Source: an uncultured Azohydromonas sp. (GTDB taxonomy: Bacteria; Pseudomonadota; Gammaproteobacteria; Burkholderiales; Burkholderiaceae_C). Taken from it: 64,000 nt of DNA. The DNA is taken from NCBI RefSeq assembly GCF_937926365.1, contig NZ_CALAOH010000021.1, positions 1 to 64,000 on the forward strand, in the 5' to 3' direction. Positions 25,614 through 34,770 of this stretch are shown here, one piece after another (the stretch's first letter is position 1; each line of letters begins with the position of its first letter). The translations under genes were made by a program, and so were the position numbers. The notes under the pieces were generated by a model. The model worked only from the letters and a program-made list of their open reading frames with translations, made no database searches and was not told the origin of the DNA.

Positions 25614-27626
25614 ATGACACTTTTTCCCCGACTGCTCTCTGCTGCCTCTTCTCATCGTCTGCGTAGGGCCGTAGGCGCGGCCCTACTGGGATGGATCGCA
25701 GTGGCCCCCTCTTGGGCGCAAAACGTGCCTGACGCCGGCAGCGCGGCAGACGGGGGGCCCATCAGGCTGCGCCAGCCACTGACAGGCACAGAGCAGCGCG
25801 ACCAGCGCGAGCTGCGCAGCAGTACCAGCACGCTGCAGGATCCGACGCAGCAGCGTGCGCTGCGCGACGGCGCGCCGGCCTACCAGCCGGGCGAATTCGA
25901 GTTGTTCGTACAGAGCCTTGTTGCGGCGCCGCAACGTAATGAGCGTCCCAGCAGCGAGCGCCGCGGCAGTGAGCGCACAGGCATGGACGGCCGCTCGCTG
26001 GAGGACGAAAACCTGCCTGCGGCAATCGAGACGTCCGCCATTCGCCGTTTCGGCGCCGAGTTGATGACGCGCGTCGATGACCCCGGCAGCGTGGACTACA
26101 CCCCTCAGGTGCCGCCGGATTACCTGATCAAGAGCGGCGACGAAATCGTCGTCACGCTCTGGGGCTCGGTAGACGCGGACATGCGCGTGGTGGTGGACCG
26201 CAGCGGGCGCATCAACATCCCGCGCGTGGGGCCGGTCCTGGTGGCTGGGGTGCGCTATGCCGAGCTGCCCGATGTGTTGCGCCGCCGTGTGGGGCAGGTA
26301 TTCCGCAATTTCGATCTGAGCGTGTCGCTGGGCCAGCTGCGCGGCGTGCGCGTGTACGTCACGGGCTTCGTGGGGCGGCCCGGTGCCTACAGCGTCAGCA
26401 GCCTTTCCAGCATCCTGAGCTCGCTGCTGCGCGCCGGCGGCCCGTCGGCCGCGGGCAGCTTCCGCGACATTACGCTGCTGCGCGGGCGCCAGGTGGTGGC
26501 CCGCTACGACCTCTACGACTTCCTGCTGCGCGGTGACCGCAGCGCCGATACCCTGGTGCAGCCCGAGGACGTGATCCATGTCGGCGCCGTGGGTTCGCAG
26601 GTGGCCGTGATCGGCAGCGTCAACCGCCCTGCCATCTTCGAGCTCAAGCCCGGCGAGACCGTGCAGGACGTGCTGGACATGGCCGGCGGCTTCACGGCCG
26701 TGGCCGACCGCAGCCGCCTGGCCGTAGAGCGGCTGCAACAGCGCACCGGCGAGCGCATCGCCGAAATGCCGCTGCCGCAGGGTGCTCGGCAGACGCTTAG
26801 CCATGGCGATGTGCTGCGCGCCTTCAGCGCCGTCAATTCGCAGCTGTCGGTGCAGCAGCAGAACAAGCGCGTGCGCGTGGAAGGCGAGGTGGTGCGCCCG
26901 GGCGAGTACGTATTGCCGCCCAACAGCTCTGTCGGCGACGCGCTGCGCGTGGCCGGCGGCCTGAGCCCCTCAGCCTATGTCTTTGGCACCGAGTTCAGCC
27001 GCGAGAGCGTGCGCCGCACGCAACAGGAAAATTACGAGCGCGCGCTGCGTGACATGGAAACCGAGCTTGCCCGGGCCAATACCACGCAGCGCACCAGCAA
27101 CGCCGACGAGGCGGCGGCACAGACGGCGCGCTTGGCCTCCACCGCCCGACTGGTGGAGCGGCTGCGTGCGGTCAAGCCCACGGGGCGCGTGGTGCTGCAG
27201 ATGGACCCTGGTAACAGCACGCTGCCGGATTTGACGCTGGAAGACGGCGACCGGATCTACATCCCGCCGCGCGGCACCTCGGTGGGCGTGTTCGGCAGCG
27301 TGTTCAATGCCGGCAGCTACCTCTGGAGCGACGGCCGTTCGATCAGCGACTACCTGCGCCTGGCCGGTGGCCCCACGCGCGGTGCCGACCGCAGCAGTGC
27401 GTTCGTGGTGCGCGCCAACGGCAGCGTGGTCAGCGCGCTGCAGGACAGCGGCTGGTTCGGCGGCAGCCGCTCGCTGGAGAGCCTGCGTGCCGAGGCGGGC
27501 GACACCATCTTCGTGCCTGAGGAACAGAACAAGACCACCTTCATCCAGTCCGTGAAGGACTGGACGCAGATCCTTTACCAGTTCGGTCTTGGCGCGGCGG
27601 CTCTGCAGACCATCCGCAACAACTGA
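25614..27626 (+). CDS. Polysaccharide export outer-membrane protein (Wza-like, SLBB domains)
   Basis: Forms the outer-membrane channel for polysaccharide export. From the ATG at 25614 (670 residues) there is a signal peptide ending in SWAQ near residue 36. A Poly_export domain follows (about 165-245, YLIKSGDEIVVTLWGSVD...), then several SLBB repeats (VYVTGFVGRPGAYSV; VAVIGSVNRPAIFEL; VRVEGEVVRPGEYVL; VGVFGSVFNAGSYLW). It is almost twice the length of E. coli Wza because of the extra SLBB domains, as in the VpsN/BexD-related long forms. No lipobox Cys is visible. The chain-length gene follows after 6 bases. Confidence 0.9.
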   Translation: MTLFPRLLSAASSHRLRRAVGAALLGWIAVAPSWAQNVPDAGSAADGGPIRLRQPLTGTEQRDQRELRSSTSTLQDPTQQRALRDGAPAYQPGEFELFVQSLVAAPQRNERPSSERRGSERTGMDGRSLEDENLPAAIETSAIRRFGAELMTRVDDPGSVDYTPQVPPDYLIKSGDEIVVTLWGSVDADMRVVVDRSGRINIPRVGPVLVAGVRYAELPDVLRRRVGQVFRNFDLSVSLGQLRGVRVYVTGFVGRPGAYSVSSLSSILSSLLRAGGPSAAGSFRDITLLRGRQVVARYDLYDFLLRGDRSADTLVQPEDVIHVGAVGSQVAVIGSVNRPAIFELKPGETVQDVLDMAGGFTAVADRSRLAVERLQQRTGERIAEMPLPQGARQTLSHGDVLRAFSAVNSQLSVQQQNKRVRVEGEVVRPGEYVLPPNSSVGDALRVAGGLSPSAYVFGTEFSRESVRRTQQENYERALRDMETELARANTTQRTSNADEAAAQTARLASTARLVERLRAVKPTGRVVLQMDPGNSTLPDLTLEDGDRIYIPPRGTSVGVFGSVFNAGSYLWSDGRSISDYLRLAGGPTRGADRSSAFVVRANGSVVSALQDSGWFGGSRSLESLRAEAGDTIFVPEEQNKTTFIQSVKDWTQILYQFGLGAAALQTIRNN

Positions 27627-27632
27627 TCCGCT

Positions 27633-28808
27633 ATGCGACACGACATGCTGGCCGACCCCGCGCTCGATGCGGACGACGAGGAACAGGGCCTGGGGCTGCT
27701 GGACCTGGCCCTACCGTTGGCAGAGAACCTGCGCCTGCTCATTGCCGGGCCGCTGCTGGCTGGGCTGACGGCGCTGGGCATCACCTTCATCATCGCGCCG
27801 ACCTACACCGCCCGCACCACGCTGCTACCGCCACAGCAGCAGCAAAGCGTCGCGTCCTCCGCGCTGGCCAGCCTGGGAACGCTCTCGGGACTGGCCGGCC
27901 TGGGCGGGGGCCTCAAGAGCCCGGCCGAGCAGTACGTGGCCTTGATGCAGAGCAACACCGTCACCGACCGGCTCATCGACCAGTTCAAGCTGATGGACGT
28001 GTACGAGGCCAAGTACCGGGAAGACGCCCGAAAGCACTTGGCCAACAACGTGCGCATCAATGTCGGCAAGAAGGACGGCCTGCTGACCGTCGAAGTCGAC
28101 GACACCAGCCCGCAGCGGGCCGCCGAGTTAGCCAATGCCCATGTGGAGGAACTGCGCCGTATCAGCGGCGGACTGGCGCTGTCGGAGGCGCAGCAGCGGC
28201 GCGTCTTTTTTGAAGGCCAGCTCCAGCAGACCCGCGACCGGCTCACCAGTGCGCAACAGGCGTTGCAAGCCAGCGGCATCACGGAGGGCGTGATCAAGTC
28301 CGAGCCCAAGAGTGCTGCTGAAAGCTATGCACGGCTGCGCGCCGAGGCCACTGCTACCGAGGTGCGCCTGCAAGCGCTACGGCGCAGCTTGGCCGACAAC
28401 GCGCCCGAGGTCCAGCAGGCCCAAGCGACGCTGGGCGCCCTGCGCGCGCAGCTGGCACAGGCTGAGCGCAGCACCGACGCCGGCGGCGCCAACGGCGCTG
28501 ATTACGTGAGCAAGTACCGCGAGTTCAAGTACCAGGAGACGCTGTTCGAGCTCTTCGCACGCCAGTACGAGGCCGCCCGCGTGGACGAGGCGCGCGAGGG
28601 TGCACTGATCCAGGTCGTGGACCCCGCACTGCAGCCGGAGAAGAAGAGCAAGCCCAAGCGTGCCCTCACGGCCGTGGCCACCACGCTGGCCACGCTGCTG
28701 CTGCTGGCGAGCTTTGTCATCGCGCGGCATTTCTGGCGCCGCTCCGCCGCCGAGCCGCAAAACGCCGAGAAGCTGACGCAGTTGCGTTCGGCGCTGCGTC
28801 GCTCCTGA
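27633..28808 (+). CDS. Chain-length determinant protein, Wzz family
   Basis: Inner-membrane co-polymerase that sets polysaccharide length. Two membrane segments (about residues 33-55 and 352-370) flank a long periplasmic part rich in helices, with coiled-coil character around residues 180-290. The proline-containing stretch before the second helix (ALQPEKKSKPKR) matches Wzz/KpsE proteins. No tyrosine-kinase domain is attached, and no separate Wzc or Wzb gene is present in the window. It lies directly after the export channel gene and 36 bases before rfbB. Confidence 0.87.
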   Translation: MRHDMLADPALDADDEEQGLGLLDLALPLAENLRLLIAGPLLAGLTALGITFIIAPTYTARTTLLPPQQQQSVASSALASLGTLSGLAGLGGGLKSPAEQYVALMQSNTVTDRLIDQFKLMDVYEAKYREDARKHLANNVRINVGKKDGLLTVEVDDTSPQRAAELANAHVEELRRISGGLALSEAQQRRVFFEGQLQQTRDRLTSAQQALQASGITEGVIKSEPKSAAESYARLRAEATATEVRLQALRRSLADNAPEVQQAQATLGALRAQLAQAERSTDAGGANGADYVSKYREFKYQETLFELFARQYEAARVDEAREGALIQVVDPALQPEKKSKPKRALTAVATTLATLLLLASFVIARHFWRRSAAEPQNAEKLTQLRSALRRS

Positions 28809-28844
28809 GCTTTTCTTCCGTTCGTTGCCCACCACCAGATCGAC

Positions 28845-29906
28845 ATGACCATCCTCGTTACCGGCGGCGCCGGCTTCATCGGCAGCAACTTCGTGCTGGA
28901 CTGGATCGCGCAGGTCGGCGAACCGGTCGTGAACCTCGACGCCCTCACCTACGCGGGCAACCTGCGCAACCTGGCTTCGCTGCAGGGCGATGCGCGCCAC
29001 GTCTTCGTGCAGGGCGACATCTGCGACCGCGCGCTGGTGGATCGGCTGCTGGCCGAGCACCGGCCGCGCGCGGTGGTGCACTTCGCCGCCGAGAGCCACG
29101 TGGACCGCAGCATCCACGGCCCCGGCGCCTTCATGCGCACCAACGTCGAGGGCACCTTCACGCTGCTGGAAGCCGCGCGCGCCCACTGGAACACGCTGCA
29201 GGGCGAGGACAAGGCGGCCTGGCGCTTCCTGCACGTCTCCACCGACGAGGTCTACGGCAGCCTCGCCCCCGACGCGCCGGCCTTCACCGAGGAGCACCCT
29301 TACGAGCCCAACAGCCCGTACTCGGCCAGCAAGGCCGCCAGCGACCACCTCGTGCGCGCCTGGCACCACACCTACGGCCTGCCGGTGCTCACCACCAACT
29401 GCTCCAACAACTACGGCCCTTATCACTTCCCCGAGAAGCTCATCCCGCTGATGATCGTCAACGCCCTGGCGGGCAAGCCGCTGCCGGTGTACGGCGACGG
29501 GCGCCAGGTCCGGGACTGGCTGTACGTGAAGGACCACTGCTCGGGCATCCGCGCCGTGCTCGCCGAAGGCCGCGTGGGGCAGACCTACAACATCGGTGGC
29601 TGGAACGAGCAGGCCAACATCGACATCGTGCACAAGGTGTGCGCGCTGCTCGACGAACTGCGCCCCGACCCGGCCGGCCCCTACGCACGGCTGATCACGC
29701 ACGTGACCGACCGCCCCGGCCACGACCGCCGCTATGCCATCGATGCGCGCAAGCTCGAGCGCGAGCTGGGCTGGCGCCCGGCCGAGACCTTCGACAGCGG
29801 CATCCGCAAGACGGTGCAGTGGTACCTGGACCATGCCGACTGGGTGGCCGAGGTGCAAAGCGGTGCCTACCGCGACTGGCTCGCCACCAACTACGCCGCG
29901 CGCTGA
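28845..29906 (+). CDS. rfbB: dTDP-glucose 4,6-dehydratase
   Basis: Second step of dTDP-L-rhamnose synthesis. An SDR enzyme with TGGAGFIGSNFVLDW at the N-terminus, STDEVYG, and the active-site YSASKAASDHL (Tyr-x-x-x-Lys). The length of 353 residues is standard. It opens the rfbBDAC set, with 13 bases to rfbD. Confidence 0.97.
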   Translation: MTILVTGGAGFIGSNFVLDWIAQVGEPVVNLDALTYAGNLRNLASLQGDARHVFVQGDICDRALVDRLLAEHRPRAVVHFAAESHVDRSIHGPGAFMRTNVEGTFTLLEAARAHWNTLQGEDKAAWRFLHVSTDEVYGSLAPDAPAFTEEHPYEPNSPYSASKAASDHLVRAWHHTYGLPVLTTNCSNNYGPYHFPEKLIPLMIVNALAGKPLPVYGDGRQVRDWLYVKDHCSGIRAVLAEGRVGQTYNIGGWNEQANIDIVHKVCALLDELRPDPAGPYARLITHVTDRPGHDRRYAIDARKLERELGWRPAETFDSGIRKTVQWYLDHADWVAEVQSGAYRDWLATNYAAR

Positions 29907-29919
29907 GGGAGTGCCGGGC

Positions 29920-30816
29920 ATGAGGATCCTGCTACTGGGCAAGAACGGTCAGCTGGGCTGGGAGCTGCAGCGCGCGCTCGCGCCCCTGGGCGAACTGGTG
30001 GCGCTGGGGCGCGACGGCGGCACGCTGGCCGCGGACTTCAGCCGCCCGGACACGCTGACCGGCACGGTGCGCGCGCTGCGCCCGGACGTGATCGTCAATG
30101 CCGCGGCCTACACGGCGGTGGACAAGGCCGAGAGCGAGCCCGAAGTGGCACGGGCCGTCAACGCGCAGGCGCCGGCCGTGCTCGCACGCGAGGCGGCGGC
30201 GTTGGGCGCGTGGCTGGTGCACTACGGCACCGACTACGTCTTCGACGGCTCGGGCCAGGAGCCGCGTGGCGAGGACGCACCCACGGCGCCGCTGAGCGTC
30301 TACGGCCGCACGAAGCTCGAAGGCGAGGAAGCCATCCGCGCCAGTGGCTGCCGCCACCTGATCCTGCGCACGAGTTGGGTCTACGCCGCGCGTGGCGGCA
30401 ACTTCATCCGCACCATGCTGCGCCTGGCCGCCGAGCGCGAGGCGCTGAGCGTCATCGATGACCAGATCGGCGCCCCCACCGGCGCGGAGCTGCTGGCCGA
30501 TGTGAGCGCGCACGCGCTGCGCGCGGCCCTGGCCGCACCGGCGCTGGCCGGCACCTACCACGCGGTGGCGGCGGGCGAGACCAGCTGGCATGGCTATGCG
30601 CGCTTCGTCATCGAATGGGCGCGCGCGCAGGGGCTACCGGTCAAGGTTGCGCCGCAGGCCATCACGGCCATCCCGAGCTGTGAATACCCCACGCCGGCGC
30701 GCCGGCCGCTGAACTCGCGGCTGCGCACGCGCAAGCTGCAGGAAGCATTCGGGCTCAACCTGCCTCCCTGGCAGGACGGCGTGCTGCGCATGCTGCACGA
30801 GGCTTACGCTCGATAA
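29920..30816 (+). CDS. rfbD: dTDP-4-dehydrorhamnose reductase
   Basis: Final NADPH-dependent reduction giving dTDP-L-rhamnose. Motifs: LLLGKNGQLGWELQRAL, NAAAYTAVDKAESEPE, DYVFDG and YGRTKLEGE (Tyr-x-x-x-Lys). It has 298 residues from the ATG at 29920. The frame is open far upstream within rfbB, but that part is antisense-quality sequence in another phase. It sits between rfbB and rfbA. Confidence 0.97.
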   Translation: MRILLLGKNGQLGWELQRALAPLGELVALGRDGGTLAADFSRPDTLTGTVRALRPDVIVNAAAYTAVDKAESEPEVARAVNAQAPAVLAREAAALGAWLVHYGTDYVFDGSGQEPRGEDAPTAPLSVYGRTKLEGEEAIRASGCRHLILRTSWVYAARGGNFIRTMLRLAAEREALSVIDDQIGAPTGAELLADVSAHALRAALAAPALAGTYHAVAAGETSWHGYARFVIEWARAQGLPVKVAPQAITAIPSCEYPTPARRPLNSRLRTRKLQEAFGLNLPPWQDGVLRMLHEAYAR

Positions 30817-30838
30817 ACCACGGGAGGGAGGACAAGAC

Positions 30839-31735
30839 ATGACGACGACCCCGATCCAGCGCAAGGGAATCATCCTGGCCGGCGGCTCCGGCACCCGGCT
30901 GCACCCGGCCACGCTGTCCATCAGCAAGCAGCTGCTGCCGGTGTACGACAAGCCCATGGTCTATTACCCGCTGAGCACGCTCATGCTCGCCGGGATGCGC
31001 GAGATCCTGCTCATCAGCACACCGCAGGACGTGCCGCGCTTCCAGTCGCTGCTGGGTGACGGCAGCCAGTGGGGCATCTCGCTGCAGTACTGCGTGCAGC
31101 CCAGCCCCGACGGGCTGGCGCAGGCCTTCGTCTTGGGCCGCGACTTCGTGGGCAGCGCGCCCAGCGCGCTGGTGCTGGGCGACAACATCTTCTACGGCCA
31201 CGACTTCTTCCGCCTGCTGCAGGACGCCTCGCAGCGCACGCAGGGCGCCACGGTCTTCGCCTATCACGTCAACGACCCCGAGCGCTACGGCGTGGTGGAG
31301 TTCGATGCGCAGCGCCGCGCGCTGAGCATCGAGGAAAAGCCCAATGCGCCCAAGAGCAACTACGCCGTCACGGGGCTGTACTTCTTCGACGATCAGGTGT
31401 GCGACATCGCCGCAGGCATCCGTCCCAGCGCGCGCGGCGAACTGGAGATCACCGACGTCAACGCCGCCTACCTGCACCGCGGCCAGCTCAACGTGGAGAT
31501 CATGGGCCGCGGCTACGCCTGGCTAGACACCGGCACCCACGACAGCCTGCTCGAAGCCGGGCAATTCATCGCGACGCTGGAAAAGCGCCAGGGCCTCAAG
31601 GTCGCCTGCCCCGAGGAGATCGCCTGGCGCGCGGGCTGGATCGACGACGGGCAGCTGGAGCGCCTGGCGCAGCCCATGCTCAAGAACGGCTACGGGCAGT
31701 ACCTGATGAAGGTTCTGCGCGACGCGACCTTCTGA
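30839..31735 (+). CDS. rfbA: Glucose-1-phosphate thymidylyltransferase
   Basis: First step of dTDP-rhamnose synthesis: dTTP plus glucose-1-phosphate gives dTDP-glucose. The nucleotidyltransferase motif GIILAGGSGTRLHPAT is at residues 9-24. SKQLLPVYDKPMVYYP, GDNIFYGHDF and IEEKP follow. The 298-residue product is full length. A purine-rich GGGAGGGAGG ribosome site precedes the ATG. Confidence 0.97.
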   Translation: MTTTPIQRKGIILAGGSGTRLHPATLSISKQLLPVYDKPMVYYPLSTLMLAGMREILLISTPQDVPRFQSLLGDGSQWGISLQYCVQPSPDGLAQAFVLGRDFVGSAPSALVLGDNIFYGHDFFRLLQDASQRTQGATVFAYHVNDPERYGVVEFDAQRRALSIEEKPNAPKSNYAVTGLYFFDDQVCDIAAGIRPSARGELEITDVNAAYLHRGQLNVEIMGRGYAWLDTGTHDSLLEAGQFIATLEKRQGLKVACPEEIAWRAGWIDDGQLERLAQPMLKNGYGQYLMKVLRDATF

Positions 31736-31748
31736 CTCGAAGCATCAC

Positions 31749-32300
31749 ATGAACATCATCAAGACCGCGCTGGAGGGCGTACTGATCCTGGAGCCCAAAG
31801 TCTTCGGCGACGAGCGTGGCTTCTTCCTGGAAAGCTTCAACCAGCGCGCGTTCGACGAGGCGGTGGGCCGCCACGTCGAGTTCGTGCAGGACAACCACTC
31901 GCGCTCGGCGCGCGGCGTACTGCGCGGGCTGCATTTCCAGCTGCCGCCGCACGCGCAGGGCAAGCTGGTGCGCGTGACGCAGGGCAGCGTGTTCGACGTG
32001 GCGGTGGACGTGCGCCGCGGCAGCCCCACCTTCGGGCGCTGGGTGGGCGTGGAGCTCTCGGGCACCAACCACCGCCAGTTCTGGATCCCGGCGGGCTTCG
32101 CGCACGGCTTCCTCGTCACCAGCGACAGCGCCGATTTCCTCTACAAGACCACCAACTACTACGCGCCGCAGGCCGAAGGCGCCGTGCGCTGGGATGACCC
32201 GGCGGTGGGCGTTCAGTGGCCCCTGGACGGACGGCCGCCGCTGCTCTCCCCCAAGGACGCCCAGGCACCGCTGCTGGCCGAGGCTGCGCACTTCGACTGA
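31749..32300 (+). CDS. rfbC: dTDP-4-dehydrorhamnose 3,5-epimerase
   Basis: Third step of dTDP-L-rhamnose synthesis, a cupin epimerase. Catalytic His62 (RGLHFQ), Lys72 (GKLV) and Tyr132 (FLYKTT) are present, with the NYY pair just after. Length is 183 residues, standard. It completes the four-gene rhamnose pathway. A distant paralogue with a changed active-site edge is at 40131-40685. Confidence 0.96.
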   Translation: MNIIKTALEGVLILEPKVFGDERGFFLESFNQRAFDEAVGRHVEFVQDNHSRSARGVLRGLHFQLPPHAQGKLVRVTQGSVFDVAVDVRRGSPTFGRWVGVELSGTNHRQFWIPAGFAHGFLVTSDSADFLYKTTNYYAPQAEGAVRWDDPAVGVQWPLDGRPPLLSPKDAQAPLLAEAAHFD

Positions 32301-32385
32301 CGTCGCGGCTCCGAACCGAGCAGTACCGCTCTGCCCGGTTCAGCTGCGGCAGCGGCCCCCGGCTTACCTCAGAAAGCAACACGTC

Positions 32386-33816
32386 ATGACTTCCTCGATT
32401 CCCGTGCAGCCCGTCGTGATGGCCGGTGGCAGCGGCACGCGGCTGTGGCCGCTGTCGCGCGCGGGCTACCCGAAGCAGTTCTTGGTGCTGTCGGGCAACC
32501 AGAGCCTGTTCCAGCAGTCCGTGCTGAGGCTGCAGAGCCTGGCCGGCGCGGACATCACGCTCACGCCGCCGCTGGTGGTGGGCAATGAGGAGCACCGCTT
32601 CCTGGTGCTGGAGCAGCTGCGCGAGCTGCGCTGCGAGCCGGCGGCGGTGCTGCTGGAGCCCCTGGGCCGCAACACCGCGCCGGCGCTGACGCTGGCGGCG
32701 CTGCAGGCCCTGGAGGACGGCGCTGATCCGGTGCTGGTGGTCACGCCCGCAGACCAGACCGTCACCGACGCCGCGGCCTTCACCACCGCCGTGCAGCAGG
32801 CCGTGCGCCGCGCTGCCGACGGCAGCATCGTCATCCTGGGCATCACGCCCGACCGGCCCGAGACCGGCTACGGTTACATCCGCACCGATGGCGAGGCCGT
32901 AGCGCAGTTCGTCGAGAAGCCCGATGCCGCCACCGCGCAGCGCTACCTGGAGGCCGGCGGCTACTACTGGAACAGCGGCATGTTCGTGCTGCGCGCCTCG
33001 AGCTGGATGAAGGCGCTGGAGCGCTTCCGCCCCGACATCGCCGCGGCCACGCGCGCGGCCTTCGCCGAGCGCCAAATCGACCAGCGCTTCGTGCGCCCGG
33101 GCCGCGAGCAGTTCGCCGCGGTGCCCTCGGAGTCGGTGGACTACGCCGTGATGGAGCGCTGCCCCGGCAGCGGCATCGGGCTGTGCATGGTGCCGCTGGC
33201 CGCGGGCTGGAACGACCTGGGCGCCTGGGATGCGGTGTGGCAGGTGGCCGACAAGGACGCGCAGGGCAACGCCGTCGTGGGCGACGCGCTGCTCGAAGGC
33301 AGCCGCAACACGCTGGTGCACGCCACCAGCCGCCTCGTGGGCGTGGTGGGGCTGGAGGACGTGGTGGTGGTGGAGACGCCCGACGCGGTGCTGGTGAGCC
33401 GGCGCGACCGCAGCCAGGACGTCAAGAAGATCGTGAGCCGGCTCGACGGGCAGCAGCGCGACGAGCACACCGCGCACCGCAAGGTGCACCGGCCCTGGGG
33501 CTGGTACGACAGCATCGACGCCGGCGCGCGCTTCCAGGTCAAACGCATCATGGTCAAGCCCGGTGCGAGCCTGAGCCTGCAGATGCACCACCACCGCGCC
33601 GAGCACTGGATCGTGGTCAGCGGCACGGCCGAGGTGAGCTGCGGCGACAAGGTGATGCTGCTCACCGAGAACCAGAGCACCTACATCCCGCTGGGCGAGA
33701 AGCACCGGCTGCGCAACCCGGGGCGGCTGCCGCTGGAGCTCATCGAGGTGCAGTCGGGCTCGTACCTGGGCGAGGACGACATCGTCCGTTTCGAGGACAC
33801 CTACGGCCGCAGCTGA
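32386..33816 (+). CDS. manC: Mannose-1-phosphate guanylyltransferase / mannose-6-phosphate isomerase
   Basis: Type II bifunctional enzyme: the N-terminal part makes GDP-mannose from mannose-1-phosphate (PVVMAGGSGTRLWPLSRAGYPKQF). The C-terminal cupin isomerises fructose-6-phosphate (metal-binding QMHHHRAEHWIVVSGTAEV). It has 476 residues from the ATG at 32386. It feeds gmd and fcl just downstream. A phosphomannomutase, needed between the two activities, is not in the window and must be supplied elsewhere. Confidence 0.96.
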   Translation: MTSSIPVQPVVMAGGSGTRLWPLSRAGYPKQFLVLSGNQSLFQQSVLRLQSLAGADITLTPPLVVGNEEHRFLVLEQLRELRCEPAAVLLEPLGRNTAPALTLAALQALEDGADPVLVVTPADQTVTDAAAFTTAVQQAVRRAADGSIVILGITPDRPETGYGYIRTDGEAVAQFVEKPDAATAQRYLEAGGYYWNSGMFVLRASSWMKALERFRPDIAAATRAAFAERQIDQRFVRPGREQFAAVPSESVDYAVMERCPGSGIGLCMVPLAAGWNDLGAWDAVWQVADKDAQGNAVVGDALLEGSRNTLVHATSRLVGVVGLEDVVVVETPDAVLVSRRDRSQDVKKIVSRLDGQQRDEHTAHRKVHRPWGWYDSIDAGARFQVKRIMVKPGASLSLQMHHHRAEHWIVVSGTAEVSCGDKVMLLTENQSTYIPLGEKHRLRNPGRLPLELIEVQSGSYLGEDDIVRFEDTYGRS

Positions 33817-33824
33817 GACGCCCC

Positions 33825-34751
33825 ATGGACAAGCAAGCCAAGATTTTCGTGGCGGGCCACCGCGGCATGGTGGGCAGCGCGCTGGTGCGGCGGCTGCAGG
33901 CCGGCGGCTACGCCAACGTGCTCACCGCCTCGCGCGCGGAGCTGGACCTGCTGGACCAGCGCGCGGTGCACGAGTACCTGGCGCGCGAGAAGCCCGACTA
34001 CCTCTTCATCGCCGCGGCCAAGGTCGGCGGCATCCAGGCCAACAACCTGCAGCGCGCGGACTTCATCTACCAGAACCTGGTGATCGAGGCCAATCTGATC
34101 CACGGTGCGCACTTGGCGGGCGTGCAGCGGCTGATGTTCCTGGGCTCGAGCTGCATCTACCCGCGCGACTGCCCGCAGCCCATCCGCGAGGAGTACCTGC
34201 TCACCGGGCCGCTGGAGCCCACCAACGAGCCCTACGCCATCGCCAAGATCGCCGGCATCAAGCTGTGCGAGAGCTACAACCGCCAGCACGGGCGCCAGTA
34301 CGTGAGCGTGATGCCCACGAACCTCTACGGCCCCAACGACAACTACGACCTGGCCAACAGCCACGTGCTACCCGCGCTCCTGCGCAAGGCCCACGAGGCC
34401 AAGCTGCGCGGCGACACGGAGTACGTGGTCTGGGGCAGCGGCACGCCGCGGCGCGAGTTCCTGTACGTGGACGACCTGGCCGATGCGTGCGTGCACCTGA
34501 TGGAGCGCGGCTGGGACGGCGAGCTGGTGAACATCGGCACCGGCCAGGACGTGACCATCCGCGAGCTGGCCGAGACCGTCATGCGCGTGGTGGGCTTCGA
34601 GGGCCGCATCGTCTTCGACGCCACCAAGCCCGACGGCACGCCGCGCAAGCTGCTGGACGTCAGCCGCCTGGCGGCGCTGGGCTGGCGCGCACGCACGCCG
34701 CTGGAAGACGGCATCCGCCTGGCCTACGAGGCCGCGCCGTTCAAGCACTGA
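33825..34751 (+). CDS. fcl: GDP-L-fucose synthase
   Basis: Bifunctional 3,5-epimerase/4-reductase that turns GDP-4-keto-6-deoxymannose into GDP-L-fucose. Markers: FVAGHRGMVGSALVRRL, FLGSSCIYPRDCPQPI and YAIAKIAGIKLCESY (Tyr-x-x-x-Lys). It is 308 residues from the ATG at 33825, 8 bases after manC. It is paired with gmd, which here comes after it. Confidence 0.96.
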   Translation: MDKQAKIFVAGHRGMVGSALVRRLQAGGYANVLTASRAELDLLDQRAVHEYLAREKPDYLFIAAAKVGGIQANNLQRADFIYQNLVIEANLIHGAHLAGVQRLMFLGSSCIYPRDCPQPIREEYLLTGPLEPTNEPYAIAKIAGIKLCESYNRQHGRQYVSVMPTNLYGPNDNYDLANSHVLPALLRKAHEAKLRGDTEYVVWGSGTPRREFLYVDDLADACVHLMERGWDGELVNIGTGQDVTIRELAETVMRVVGFEGRIVFDATKPDGTPRKLLDVSRLAALGWRARTPLEDGIRLAYEAAPFKH

Positions 34752-34770
34752 CACACACGAAAGGTCTGAC